Program-made: the position numbers and the translations under genes
NCBI GenBank assembly: GCA_026225295.1
Contig: JAMFSN010000353.1
Location: forward strand, 1 to 47,196
DNA: 47,196 bases
DNA from: Frankia alni
GTDB lineage: Bacteria > Actinomycetota > Actinomycetes > Frankiales > Frankiaceae
Reading direction: 5' to 3'
The notes under the pieces: generated by a model
Database searches by the model: none
Told to the model about the DNA's origin: nothing
Seen by the model: the letters and a program-made list of their open reading frames with translations, nothing else
In this document: positions 26,338-35,137 of the stretch, one piece after another
Layout of the letters: every line of letters starts with the position of its first letter
Position numbering within the stretch: position 1 is the first letter of the stretch

Positions 26338-28833
26338 TCACCCGACCGGGCCGGATGCGCCCGCCGCGTCCACGCCTTCCCGGCCCGCGGGCGGGTCGCC
26401 CGCCGGTCCCGCCGCCCGGGTGCCCACCGGGCGCAGGACGGCCACCAGCCGGCCGACGCCCGGATCGCTCCGCAACCGGTCGAGGCCCACCGGCTGCCCG
26501 GCCCCGTCGGCCACCGGGAGCCGCCAGTTCGGGTATTCGTCGGTCGTCCCGGGCAGGTTCGGCTGCCGACGGTCGCCGAGCGCGTCGCCCGGCGTGGCCA
26601 GCACGATGCGGGCCGGGGAGGCGACCAGCAGCCGGTGCGCCTCCAGGACGAGCGCGTCGAGCCACCCGACTCCGGCCGGCCCGGCGGCGACGTCGGGCTC
26701 CGCCGGGAACCCTGGGCCGGCCCCGAGGTCCGCGTCCGGCCAGCCGGCCGGTGGGACGGCGTTCAGCCAGGTCGGCGGGACCCCGACCGGCAGCCGCCCC
26801 TCGGCCGCGATCCGCCGCAGCAGCGCCGCGCGCGACCGCCACCAGTCGACGTACTCGTCGAGGGCCGGGCGACCGAGCACCCCGAGCCCGGCCCGCAGGC
26901 GGACATGGTCCCCGAGCAGGAAACCGGCGGCGGTCGGCAGGTCATGCGTGGTGACGCTGGCCATGGTCGACGACCGCCACCGGCCCGGCGCGAGGAACTC
27001 ACCCGCGTCGTCCCGCTCGAACCACAGGACCGCCGAGCCGAGCACCCCGGACCGGTCCAGCGTTTCGGTGACCGACGGGGCCACGGTGCCGAGATCCTCG
27101 CCGACGATCAGGGCCCCGGCCCGCGTCGCCTCCAGCGCCAGGACCCCGAGCAGCGCCTCGGCGTCGTACCGCACGTACGTGCCGTGGGCCGGGCCCTCGC
27201 CGGTCGGGATCCACCACAGCCGGAACAGCCCCAGGACGTGGTCGATCCGGACGCCGCCCCCGCGGCGCAGGACGGCCCGCAGCATCTGGCGGAACGCGTC
27301 GTAGTTCGTCTCCGCGAGCCGGTCGGGCCGCCAGGGGGGCAGCCCCCAGTCCTGACCGACCTGGTTGAACGCGTCCGGCGGCGCGCCCACGGACGCGCCG
27401 GTCACGAAGACGCTCTGGTCGGCCCACACGTCCGCGCCGGCCGGGTCGACCCCGACGGCCAGGTCGTGCACGATCCCGACCGGCATCCCGGCGGCCCGGG
27501 CGGCGGCCTGGGCGGCGGCCAACTGGTCGTCGCAGCAGCCTTGGAGCCAGGCGTGGAAGGCGATCCGGCCGGCCAGGTCGACCTGGGCGGCCCGGACGGC
27601 CGGGCCGGTCGGGTCGCGCAGCTCGACCGGCCAGGCCCGCCAGTCCGGCCCGTGCCGCTCGGCCAGCGCGCACCAGGTCGCGAAGAGCTCCAGGGCCCGG
27701 TCGTCCTCGGTGGCCGGCGGACCCGCCGGCCCGCGGCCGGCGGCCCAGAGCAGCTCGAGGGCGGCCAGCTTGGCGGTCCAGACCGCGTCCCGGTCGATCC
27801 GCTCGCCGGCTCCGGAGCCCGCCCGCCGGGTCGCCCGCCCGGCCAGCTCGGCGACCTGGGCGCGAACGCCGGGACCGGCCGCGGCGAACTCGGGGAGGTC
27901 TTCCGGGCGCAGGTACAGGGGCGAGGCGAAGCGCCGGGACGCCGGGTAGTACGGCGACGGCGCGACCGGGCGGGTCGGCGCCGAGGCGTGCAGCGGGTTG
28001 ACGAGCAGGACCCCCGCGCCGCCGCCGGCCGGCGAGCCCGACCAGCTGGCCAGGGTGGCCAGGTCGGCGAAGTCGCCCAGGCCCCAGGAACCGGCCGAGC
28101 GCAACGCGTAGAGCTGCGCCATCCAGCCCCAGGCCCGGGCTCCGGGGTCCGGGTCCGCGGCACCGGTTGCCGCGGTCGGGGCCGGGGCCGACCGGAGCAC
28201 GTCCGGTACCTGGTCGGGCACCACCGTGATGCGCGCCGCGCCGACCCGGGGCGGGCCGTCCGGTCGGCCACCGGTCACCCGCAGCCGGTGGTCCCCGAGG
28301 GGCAGCCCGGCGGGCAGCACGAGCGGAACCGACACCAGCTCCTGGCCGTCCCCGTCCCCGTCCCCGTCCCCGTCCGCCGGGGGCGCCGGGTCGGAGCCGC
28401 CCGGCTCGGGGGGCGCCGGGACCGGCAGCTCGATCCGACCGCCGCTCTCCAGTTCCAGCCAGGCCCGGACCCGGGCGCCGCGGGTCAGCCGGGCGGCCAC
28501 CGAGGTGGGGACGGTTCGCCGGACGACCAGGCCGGGCGGCAGAACCCGGGCCGCGCGCTCGGCGGCCAGCGCGGCCCGGGCGGCGACCGGATCGGCTGCG
28601 TCGATGCCCAGCAGGCCGAGCACCGTGCGCACGGTGCGGGCCGCGACCGTCACCCGGCGGCCGCCCGCGTCGTCATATTCGGTCGCGACGCCGTACTGGG
28701 CGGCCAGGTCGGCGAGCGCCGGATCGACCGGATCGGGAACGCCGCCGGACCGGGTCGGGTCCGGGCCGGTGGGATCGGGGCCGGTCGGATCGGAGGAATC
28801 GCTGGTGGTGGTCGTCGGGGGCGAGGACGTCAC
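26338..28833 (-). CDS. malQ: 4-alpha-glucanotransferase (amylomaltase, GH77)
   Basis: Transfers alpha-1,4-glucan segments between maltodextrins, feeding maltose and glycogen metabolism in the cytoplasm. Catalytic residues are visible: nucleophile D531 in VRIDHVLG, acid/base E579 in VGEDLG, and D631 in THDLPT. The 831-residue length includes an N-terminal domain found in actinobacterial MalQ. The chosen GTG overlaps the stop of the histidine-kinase gene in the sequence GTGA (28830-28833), so translation is probably coupled. The frame also opens further upstream at 28869, inside the kinase gene. Low-complexity parts are TGPDPTGPDPT near the N-terminus and a GD repeat from five hexamers at 28346-28375. 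Confidence 0.93.
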   Translation of the reverse strand: MTSSPPTTTTSDSSDPTGPDPTGPDPTRSGGVPDPVDPALADLAAQYGVATEYDDAGGRRVTVAARTVRTVLGLLGIDAADPVAARAALAAERAARVLPPGLVVRRTVPTSVAARLTRGARVRAWLELESGGRIELPVPAPPEPGGSDPAPPADGDGDGDGDGQELVSVPLVLPAGLPLGDHRLRVTGGRPDGPPRVGAARITVVPDQVPDVLRSAPAPTAATGAADPDPGARAWGWMAQLYALRSAGSWGLGDFADLATLASWSGSPAGGGAGVLLVNPLHASAPTRPVAPSPYYPASRRFASPLYLRPEDLPEFAAAGPGVRAQVAELAGRATRRAGSGAGERIDRDAVWTAKLAALELLWAAGRGPAGPPATEDDRALELFATWCALAERHGPDWRAWPVELRDPTGPAVRAAQVDLAGRIAFHAWLQGCCDDQLAAAQAAARAAGMPVGIVHDLAVGVDPAGADVWADQSVFVTGASVGAPPDAFNQVGQDWGLPPWRPDRLAETNYDAFRQMLRAVLRRGGGVRIDHVLGLFRLWWIPTGEGPAHGTYVRYDAEALLGVLALEATRAGALIVGEDLGTVAPSVTETLDRSGVLGSAVLWFERDDAGEFLAPGRWRSSTMASVTTHDLPTAAGFLLGDHVRLRAGLGVLGRPALDEYVDWWRSRAALLRRIAAEGRLPVGVPPTWLNAVPPAGWPDADLGAGPGFPAEPDVAAGPAGVGWLDALVLEAHRLLVASPARIVLATPGDALGDRRQPNLPGTTDEYPNWRLPVADGAGQPVGLDRLRSDPGVGRLVAVLRPVGTRAAGPAGDPPAGREGVDAAGASGPVG
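28346..28375. repeat. five tandem hexamers inside malQ
   Basis: CCGTCC is repeated five times on the plus strand and encodes a Gly-Asp repeat on the minus strand. Because the unit is 6 bp, copy-number change would keep the frame. It lies in a linker between the N-terminal domain and the catalytic part. Confidence 0.85.
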
Positions 28834-30485
28834 GCCCTCGATCCTGCCCCGTTCCGCGCGTTGTTCCACCGACCCGGGGGAAACTCGTCGGCCGGCGGTA
28901 CCCGCAGCCGCAGCAGCGCGCCCCCCGCCGGGGAGGCTCCGACGTCGACGGTGCCGCCGTGCCGGGCCGCCGCGTCGGCGACGATCGCGAGTCCCAGCCC
29001 GGAACCGGGCAGCCCCCGGGCCGAGGTCGCCCGGTAGAAGCGGTCGAAGATGTGCTCCCGGTCGGCCGGGTCGATGCCCGGACCCTCATCGGCCACCACG
29101 ACCTGCCCGTCCGCGACGCCGACGTGCACCTCGCCGCCCGACGGGGAGAACTTCACGGCGTTGTCGAGCAGATTCGTCACGGCCCGTTCCAGCATGTTGG
29201 GGCGGCCGTCGACCGGGGACGGGGTCGAGTGCACGGTGATGGTGACGTCCTTGGCCCGCAGCCGGACCCGGTCGGCCGCCGACCGGGCCACCTCGGCCAG
29301 GTCGATCCGCACCACGTCCTCGGGCTTGCCGTTGTCGCGGGCCAGGTCGACCAGCTCGCTGACCAGCCCGGTCAGCTCGCGCATCTGGGCCCCGACGTCG
29401 GTCAGCAGGGCCGCCCGGTCGGCGGCCGGCAGCGCCCGGTCGGGATTGGCCTCGGCCCGCAGCAGCAGCTCGATGTTGGTCCGCAGGCTGGTCAGCGGCG
29501 TGCGCAGCTCGTGGCTGGCGTCGTCGATGAGTTGCCGCTGGCCCTCCCGGGACGCCTCCAACGCCCGCAGCATGCTGTTCAGGCTGCCCGACAGCTGGGC
29601 GATCTCGTCGGTCCCCTCCACCGGGATCAGGGACGACAGATCCTGGCTGCGGGCCACCTGCTCGGCGGCGCCGGTCAGCTCGTCGAGCGGCTTGAGGGAA
29701 CTGCGGGCCACCAGCCGGCCCAGCACGATGGCCGCCCCGATTCCGGCCCCCCCGACGACCACCAGCAGCAGCGCCAGATCGCGCAGGGTCCGGTCGAGGT
29801 CGCCGATCGGCCGGCCGTACTGCAACGCCGAGAACTCGATGTTGGTGTGGGGAATGCCGAGGTTGGCCCGCACGGTCGCGACCCGCAGGTGCACGCCGTG
29901 GATCGTGACGCTGCGGATCGCATGGTCCTTGGTCCCGGCCGCCACGGCCAGATCGGCGGCGTTCAGGGGAAGCTTCCGGACCTGGACGACCGCCGTCTGG
30001 CCCTGGACGTAGTTCGTCGTCCACGGCTCGCCGTCGGACTCGAGGAACTGGAACTGGTTGGGGATGGCGTTCGGGGTGCCGTACGACCCGGGGCCGACCC
30101 CCGAATTGGCGATGGTGCGGGCCTGGTTGAGCAGCTGACTGTCGACGGAGTTGTAGAGAACGACGCGGGTGGCGGTCAGCGCGATGGCCGCGACAATCGC
30201 GACCGTGGCGGCCACCGCCACCCCGACCAGCAGGACCATCCGGTTGCGTAGCGACAACGCCCGCATCCGCTGACGCCAGCGCTGCCCGACTCGGCGGGGC
30301 CCGCGAGCCAGCCGCTCGGCCCGACCCGGCCAACCCGGCGGACGGGGTTCCGCCGACGGCCACGGATCGCCCGGCGCCGGCCCGGCCGCGCCCGGACGGG
30401 TGTCGGGGGGCAGGAAGTCCGGCAGGCCCGGCGGCGGCCCCGGGCGGGGCGCGAGCCCGCTCCGGTCGTCGGTCACGGCACTCAC
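28830..30485 (-). CDS. two-component sensor histidine kinase
   Basis: A 551-residue membrane kinase of the MprB/HAMP type. A Pro-rich cytoplasmic tail of about 90 residues precedes the first membrane helix (MVLLVGVAVAATVAIVAAIA). An extracytoplasmic sensor of about 140 residues follows, then a second helix (LALLLVVVGGAGIGAAIVLG) and a HAMP linker. The HisKA motif is DDASHELRTPLTS with phospho-acceptor H325. ATPase motifs are LLDNAVKFSPSGG (N box), DEGPGIDP (G1), FDRFYR (F box) and GSGLGLAIV (G2). The GTG start is 31 bp after the response regulator. The stop overlaps malQ by 4 bases. The signal sensed is unknown; the malQ link hints at carbohydrate. Confidence 0.94.
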   Translation of the reverse strand: MSAVTDDRSGLAPRPGPPPGLPDFLPPDTRPGAAGPAPGDPWPSAEPRPPGWPGRAERLARGPRRVGQRWRQRMRALSLRNRMVLLVGVAVAATVAIVAAIALTATRVVLYNSVDSQLLNQARTIANSGVGPGSYGTPNAIPNQFQFLESDGEPWTTNYVQGQTAVVQVRKLPLNAADLAVAAGTKDHAIRSVTIHGVHLRVATVRANLGIPHTNIEFSALQYGRPIGDLDRTLRDLALLLVVVGGAGIGAAIVLGRLVARSSLKPLDELTGAAEQVARSQDLSSLIPVEGTDEIAQLSGSLNSMLRALEASREGQRQLIDDASHELRTPLTSLRTNIELLLRAEANPDRALPAADRAALLTDVGAQMRELTGLVSELVDLARDNGKPEDVVRIDLAEVARSAADRVRLRAKDVTITVHSTPSPVDGRPNMLERAVTNLLDNAVKFSPSGGEVHVGVADGQVVVADEGPGIDPADREHIFDRFYRATSARGLPGSGLGLAIVADAAARHGGTVDVGASPAGGALLRLRVPPADEFPPGRWNNARNGAGSRA

Positions 30486-30516
30486 CAGGTCACGGACGCG
30501 CGGGTGTCCATCCCGG

Positions 30517-31242
30517 TCACGAGCGGGCCTCGCGCAGGACGTAGCCGACGCCCCGGACGGTGTGCAGGAGCCGCGGGTCGCCGTCCGCCTCGAGCTTGCG
30601 GCGCAGGTAGCTGACGAACACCTCGAGCGAGTTCGAGGACGGCCCGAAGTCGTACCCCCACACCCGTTCCATGATCGTCGCCCGGGACAGCACCTGCTTC
30701 GGGTGGGCCAGGAACAGCTCCAGCAGGTCGAACTCGGTCTTGGTGAGGGTCAGCTCGCGGTCCCCCCGGGTCACCTGCCGGCTGGACGGGTCGAGCCGCA
30801 GGTCGGAGAACGACAGCACCCGGACGTCGGGCGCGCCGCCGCCGTTCGCGGGGGCCGCCGCGGCCGCGCCCCGGGCCGACAGCGACGCGCGTCGCGACAG
30901 CGCCCGCATCCGGGCGAACAGCTCCTCGAGCGCGAACGGCTTGACGAGGTAGTCGTCGGCGCCCACGTCGAGGCCGCTGACCCGGTCGGCCAGCCCGTCG
31001 CGGGCGGTCAGCATCAGGACCGGCAGGTCCTCGCCACGGGCCCGCAGCTGCCGGCAGGCCTCGAGGCCGTCCATGCGGGGCATCATCACATCCAGGACCA
31101 CGATGTCGGGGTGATCGGTCGTCACCACGTCGAGGGCCTCGAGGCCGTCCCGCGCGGCCGAGACGTCATAGCCCTCGAAGCGCAGCGAGCGCTCCAGGGA
31201 CTCCCGGACCGCCGCGTCGTCATCCACCACCAGTACTCGCAC
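30517..31242 (-). CDS. OmpR-family response regulator
   Basis: A 241-residue transcription factor. The receiver domain starts [10 protein letters not shown] and has the phospho-acceptor D51 in [10 protein letters not shown], a Thr in VLMLTARD and Lys in DDYLVKPF. The C-terminal winged helix contains [20 protein letters not shown] and [15 protein letters not shown] Ala/Pro-rich linker separates them. The frame is open to 31290, but VRVLVVDD is the normal N-terminus and CACACT lies exactly 6 bases before this GTG. It is the partner of the downstream kinase and resembles the MprAB/TcrXY class. Self-regulation is likely. Confidence 0.95.
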   Translation of the reverse strand: MRVLVVDDDAAVRESLERSLRFEGYDVSAARDGLEALDVVTTDHPDIVVLDVMMPRMDGLEACRQLRARGEDLPVLMLTARDGLADRVSGLDVGADDYLVKPFALEELFARMRALSRRASLSARGAAAAAPANGGGAPDVRVLSFSDLRLDPSSRQVTRGDRELTLTKTEFDLLELFLAHPKQVLSRATIMERVWGYDFGPSSNSLEVFVSYLRRKLEADGDPRLLHTVRGVGYVLREARS

Positions 31243-31248
31243 CTGACC

Positions 31249-31254
31249 AGTGTG
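31249..31254 (-). promoter_or_regulatory. candidate -10 box of the two-component operon (leaderless)
   Basis: CACACT on the minus strand, 6 bases before the GTG of the response regulator. The -35 region is not clear. If real, the whole regulator-kinase-malQ unit starts with a leaderless message. Confidence 0.33.
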
Positions 31255-31333
31255 CACGCTGGGCCGCCGCGCACGGTGACCACTCAGCAACGTCTTCGGC
31301 GATCCTCAGCGGACCTTTATCCAGCGGCCGCCT

Positions 31334-31351
31334 CCGCCCGGCGCCGGGCGG
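31334..31351. terminator. 18-bp perfect palindrome after the amidase gene
   Basis: CCGCCCGGC followed directly by its complement, 10 bases after the amidase stop. It has no loop of its own, so a hairpin must open the central pairs. It could end the HNH-amidase transcript. Confidence 0.4.
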
Positions 31352-31360
31352 CCCGGCCGG

Positions 31361-32815
31361 TCAGCCGAGGTCGGAAGGGTGCCGGTCCCGCCACGGCCGG
31401 GCCGCCTCGACCTGCGCCGCGAGGGTCAGCAGACCGGCCTCGCCGGCGGGCCGGCCGATCAGTTGAACCCCGATCGGCAGGCCGGCGGCGGTCCACTCCA
31501 ACGGCAGGCTGATGGCTGGCTGACCGGTTCCGTTGTAGATCGACGTGTACGGGGTGTAGCGGGCCTGGCCCCGGAAATCGCGCTCGGGATCGGCGTCGTC
31601 GCGCAGCGACCCGACCGACGCCGGTGGCTGGGCCAGGGTCGGCGTGAGGACCGCGTCGCAGTTGACGGTGGCGGCGATCACGGCCCGACCGGCCAGCTCG
31701 ATCCGGGCCACCGCGGTGAGGTAGTCGGCGGCGCTCAGGCCGGCCCCCCGGTCGCGCAGCCAGCGCACGAGGGGGGTGAGCAGCTCCTCCCGTCCGGCCG
31801 GAACCGGTACGGCGGCGAACCGCGCCGCCCACAGCACCATGAAGGTGTCCAGGCCGGCGGCCGGCGGAACGTCGATATCGACCACCTCGTGCCCGAGGTC
31901 GGCGAGCAGCCTGCTGGCCGCGTCCCAGGCTGCCCGGCAGTCCGGGTGGACCGGGGCGTCGAGCGCGTTGTCGAGGTACCGACCGACACGCAGCGGCCGC
32001 CCGGGCCCTCGCTCCGCCCCGGCCCGGGCGTGCCCGGCGAACGTGCGGCCGGGCGGGAGCGGCGGCGCCCAGTACGGGTCGCCGGGACGCGGGCCCGCCA
32101 TCACGTCGAGAGCCAGAGCCACGTCGGCGACCGTCCGGGCGATCGGTCCGGGACTGACCAGGCCGGAGGGGTCGCCGCTGGTCGGGCCGTTGCTGACCCG
32201 CCCGCGGCTCACCTTCAGTCCGACCACTCCGCAACAGCTGGCCGGCCCCCGGACCGATCCGCCGCCGTCGGTTCCTTCGGCGAACGCGACGAAGCGGGCC
32301 GCAACCGCGGCCGCGGAACCACCCGATGAACCGCCGGCCCCCCGCTTCCGGTCGTACGGGGTGCGGGCCGGCGGGGCGATCCGCGACTCGGTGTAGCAGG
32401 ACGAGCCCAGCTCGGGGGTGTTCGTCTTGCCGATGACGATCGCCCCGGCCGCCCGCAGCGAGGCCACCACGTAGTCGTCGGCGGCGGGGACGTGGTCGGT
32501 GAAGGCGGCCGACCCGAGCCCGGTCCGGACCCCGGCCGTCGCGGTCAGATCCTTGATCGCGACCGGCACCCCGAACAGCGGGGGCAGCCGGTCGAGCCCC
32601 TCTCCCCCGGGCCGGCCGGCGGCGGCCCGGCGGGCGGTGGCCGCGCGGGCCTCGGTAAGGGCCGGTTCGGCGAGCACCGTCACGAACGCGCCGATCCGTT
32701 CGTCGAGCCGGGCGATCCGGTCCAGCTGACCGGCGACGAGGTCGAGCGGACTGAGCGTTCCGGCCCGGACAGCGGCGGCCTGCTCGGTGACGGTCAGTTC
32801 CGCGGGATCGCCCAC
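31361..32815 (-). CDS. amidase-signature family hydrolase
   Basis: A Ser-cisSer-Lys amidase of about 484 residues. The catalytic Lys is in VPVAIKDLTA. The Gly/Ser-rich signature reads GAGGSSGGSAAAVAA with the cis-Ser, and the nucleophile Ser lies in GTDGGGSVRGPAS. It could be a general amidase or a GatA-like enzyme; GatB and GatC are not adjacent, so amidase is preferred. The frame is open to 32926, which would overlap the HNH gene by 85 bp. The GTG at 32815 leaves a 26-bp gap and still keeps the family N-terminus (ELTVTEQAAAVRAG). Either start is possible. The substrate is unknown. Confidence 0.86.
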   Translation of the reverse strand: MGDPAELTVTEQAAAVRAGTLSPLDLVAGQLDRIARLDERIGAFVTVLAEPALTEARAATARRAAAGRPGGEGLDRLPPLFGVPVAIKDLTATAGVRTGLGSAAFTDHVPAADDYVVASLRAAGAIVIGKTNTPELGSSCYTESRIAPPARTPYDRKRGAGGSSGGSAAAVAARFVAFAEGTDGGGSVRGPASCCGVVGLKVSRGRVSNGPTSGDPSGLVSPGPIARTVADVALALDVMAGPRPGDPYWAPPLPPGRTFAGHARAGAERGPGRPLRVGRYLDNALDAPVHPDCRAAWDAASRLLADLGHEVVDIDVPPAAGLDTFMVLWAARFAAVPVPAGREELLTPLVRWLRDRGAGLSAADYLTAVARIELAGRAVIAATVNCDAVLTPTLAQPPASVGSLRDDADPERDFRGQARYTPYTSIYNGTGQPAISLPLEWTAAGLPIGVQLIGRPAGEAGLLTLAAQVEAARPWRDRHPSDLG

Positions 32816-32841
32816 CCCGGCGACGCCCGCCTGGTGGGACG

Positions 32842-33426
32842 TCAGGCGGTGGCCGCCTCGGCCTGGGACGAACCGAGGTAGGGCGACCAGCGGGGATCCA
32901 TCCGACGACTGCCCAGAATGCGCCACGCGGCCCCGCTCGGCGCGCGGGGCGCCGTCCGGAGCCGCCAGCCGAGATCGGCCACCGCCCGGTCGGCTTTCAC
33001 GTGATTGCAGCGACCGCAGGCCGCCACGACGTTCTCCCAGACGTGTTGACCGCCGCGCGAGCGCGGGATCACGTGGTCGAGCGAGGTCGCCGGGGCGTTG
33101 CAGTACACGCAGCGGTGGTGGTCGCGGGCCAGCACGCCCTTGCGGGTCAGGGGCACCTGGGACCGGAAGGGGACCCGCACGAACCGGGCCAGCCGCACCA
33201 CGACGGGCACTTCGAGCGCGTGGGCCGCGGAGTGTAGAACTATGTCACCGACCTCGACGACCACGGCTTTGTCGGTGAGCACGAGCACGACCGCACGGCG
33301 GCCCGACACCACGCACAGCGGTTCATACGTGGCGTTGAGAACCAGCGCCTCCGTCAACGCGCCGACCTCCTCGCCGCCAGCCGTACCTCCGGACGGCGTG
33401 ACCGACCCAGAGCGCTGACTCAGCAC
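32842..33426 (-). CDS. HNH endonuclease-family protein
   Basis: A 194-residue protein with the core CVYCNAPATSLDHVIPRSRG, then a WENVVAACGRCNHVK segment. The two CxxC pairs bind zinc, and DHVIPRSRGG...N is the His-Asn-His nuclease site. The N-terminal half (ALVLNATYEPLCVVSGRRAV) is conserved among actinobacterial members. These chromosomal single-copy proteins are common in actinobacteria near pepN/glbO (mycobacterial Rv2469c type), and their role is unknown. GTG 33426 is preferred to 33516 because AAGGG lies 6 bases upstream and the extra N-terminus looks unlike a folded domain. There is no sign of a mobile intron. Confidence 0.87.
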   Translation of the reverse strand: MLSQRSGSVTPSGGTAGGEEVGALTEALVLNATYEPLCVVSGRRAVVLVLTDKAVVVEVGDIVLHSAAHALEVPVVVRLARFVRVPFRSQVPLTRKGVLARDHHRCVYCNAPATSLDHVIPRSRGGQHVWENVVAACGRCNHVKADRAVADLGWRLRTAPRAPSGAAWRILGSRRMDPRWSPYLGSSQAEAATA

Positions 33427-33525
33427 AGTGAACCCTTTTCGGCGCCCGAACGCGAGCCTGTTGGTCGGGTCCGACGGGTGGCAGGCCGCACAACACCGAC
33501 CCCCGGAACCGCTCAATCAGCGCAG

Positions 33526-33554
33526 AGTATCCAGATCGCGACAAACCGTGTCCG
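33526..33554 (-). promoter_or_regulatory. candidate promoter of the HNH gene
   Basis: CGGACA (33549-33554) and GATACT (33526-33531) are 17 bases apart on the minus strand. Each matches the sigma-70 consensus at 4 of 6 positions. The start point would be near 33519, leaving a leader of about 93 nt. The rest of the 310-bp HNH-mscS spacer holds one small inverted repeat at 33586-33600 and no gene that I can see. Confidence 0.35.
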
Positions 33555-33736
33555 AACTCCCGGGCCGAGGACGCCCCCGGCCGGTCGGGGTGCCACCCCG
33601 ATCAGCAAGACTGGGGCCGCCCGGGCCGGCGCCTGACCGACCGGACCCTGGACGCCCGTGATCGGTACGGGCCACCCGGCGCCGCGCGGGCCCGGCGAGC
33701 CGCCACCGGCCGACCACCGATGAGGAGGAGCCGACC

Positions 33737-34942
33737 ATGATCCTGCCGACCCCGACTCCCAGCTCGTCCCCGACCCCGACGCCGCTGCCGACCGGCGACT
33801 TCGTCCCGTCCCTCTCGGCGCTGTCCCAGCAGCTCAAGGACGCGTGCGGCACCAGCCCCGACACGCTGTGCCGATCGGTCTACGACGTCACCCACAGCGA
33901 GTACATCGCGTCCGGCGCGCAGCTCTTTCTGGCCACCCCGGCCAAGATCATCTTTGTCCTGGTCCTGGCGTTCGTCATCCGGACCGTGGTGAACCGCTTC
34001 ATCACCCGGGCGACCCGCCGGGCCGCCAACGGCGGAGCCGGGGCGGGGATCGCGAACGGCCGGGCCCGCACGGCCGTCCTCGGCGCGTTCGGCGACCCGG
34101 CGGTGCTGCTCGAACGCCGTCGCCAGCGGTCCGAGACCGTCGGGTCCATCGCCCGCAGCATCACCTCGATCGTGGTGTTCGGCATCGCCTTCGTGACCGT
34201 GCTCGGTGAGCTGGGGATCAACCTGGCGCCGATCGTGGCCAGCGCCGGCGTGATCGGCCTCGCGGTCGGGTTCGGCGCCCAGAACCTGGTCAAGGATTTC
34301 CTGTCCGGGATCTTCATGCTGCTGGAGGACCAGTACGGGGTGGGTGACGTGATCGACGTCGGCCCGGCCACCGGGACCGTCGAGTCGGTCAGCCTACGGA
34401 CCACCCGGTTGCGCGACGTCGAAGGCTCGGTCTGGTACGTGCGCAACGGCGAGATCACCCGGGTCGCGAACAAGAGCCAGACCTGGTCGCGGGCCGTCCT
34501 CGACATCCCGTTGAGCTACGACACCGACGTCAGCCGGGCCCGGGACGTGCTCAAACGCACCGCCGACGAGCTCTGGGCCGATCCGCGGTGGGCCGCCGTG
34601 GTCATCGAGGAGCCCGAGGTGTGGGGCGTCGAGGAGATGAGCGCCGACGGCTACAGCATCCGGATGGTCGTCAAGACGCTGCCCACCCGGCAGTCCGACC
34701 TGGCCCGGGAGCTGCGCGAACGGATCCGGGCGGCCCTGTTGGCCGAGGGCATCGAGCTGGGTACCGAGAACCGCCAGGAGATCACCGTGCACTCCGACGA
34801 GGGCGACGATCCCGACGAACCGTCCACCGACGACGGAGACGATGAGGACGGGGACGAGTTCGGAGGCGCGGCCAGCGGCGCCGGTGGATCGGGCGGCGGC
34901 GGGTCCGGTAGCGGTGGTGCGGGCGGTGGCGGGACACCCTGA
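33737..34942 (+). CDS. MscS-family mechanosensitive channel
   Basis: A 401-residue inner-membrane channel that opens on osmotic downshock. Helices lie at FLATPAKIIFVLVLAFVIRT and SITSIVVFGIAFVTVLGELG. The pore-lining helix IVASAGVIGLAVGFGAQNLV has the Gly/Ala pattern of MscS. It is followed by the beta domain VGDVIDVGPATGTVESVSLRTTRL, diagnostic of the family. Unusual is the C-terminus: an acidic stretch (EGDDPDEPSTDDGDDEDGDE) and then a Gly/Ser tail of about 25 residues. ATG follows AGGAGGAG by 6 bases, the strongest ribosome site in this part of the window. The gene is divergent from the HNH gene. Confidence 0.93.
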   Translation: MILPTPTPSSSPTPTPLPTGDFVPSLSALSQQLKDACGTSPDTLCRSVYDVTHSEYIASGAQLFLATPAKIIFVLVLAFVIRTVVNRFITRATRRAANGGAGAGIANGRARTAVLGAFGDPAVLLERRRQRSETVGSIARSITSIVVFGIAFVTVLGELGINLAPIVASAGVIGLAVGFGAQNLVKDFLSGIFMLLEDQYGVGDVIDVGPATGTVESVSLRTTRLRDVEGSVWYVRNGEITRVANKSQTWSRAVLDIPLSYDTDVSRARDVLKRTADELWADPRWAAVVIEEPEVWGVEEMSADGYSIRMVVKTLPTRQSDLARELRERIRAALLAEGIELGTENRQEITVHSDEGDDPDEPSTDDGDDEDGDEFGGAASGAGGSGGGGSGSGGAGGGGTP

Positions 34943-35137
34943 CGACGTGGGTATCGGGGGGCGAGGTGGCGGGACGGCTCCCGACCGGGGCGTGGACCAC
35001 CGTCCGGCGCCGGTGGTCGACCCGGCCGCCGCCCGGCGTTGTTTTCGGCGGAATGCCGCGCGACCTCGTCCGCGCGGCGGAGCGGGCGCACCGCCCGGGC
35101 GCCGCCGGACCGACCCGGGCCGGCCCTTCCCGGCGGT

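Noticed and set aside
32842-33426. Homing endonuclease or mobile intron
   Set aside because: The HNH protein is of a conserved chromosomal type, with no intron, intein or repeats around it.
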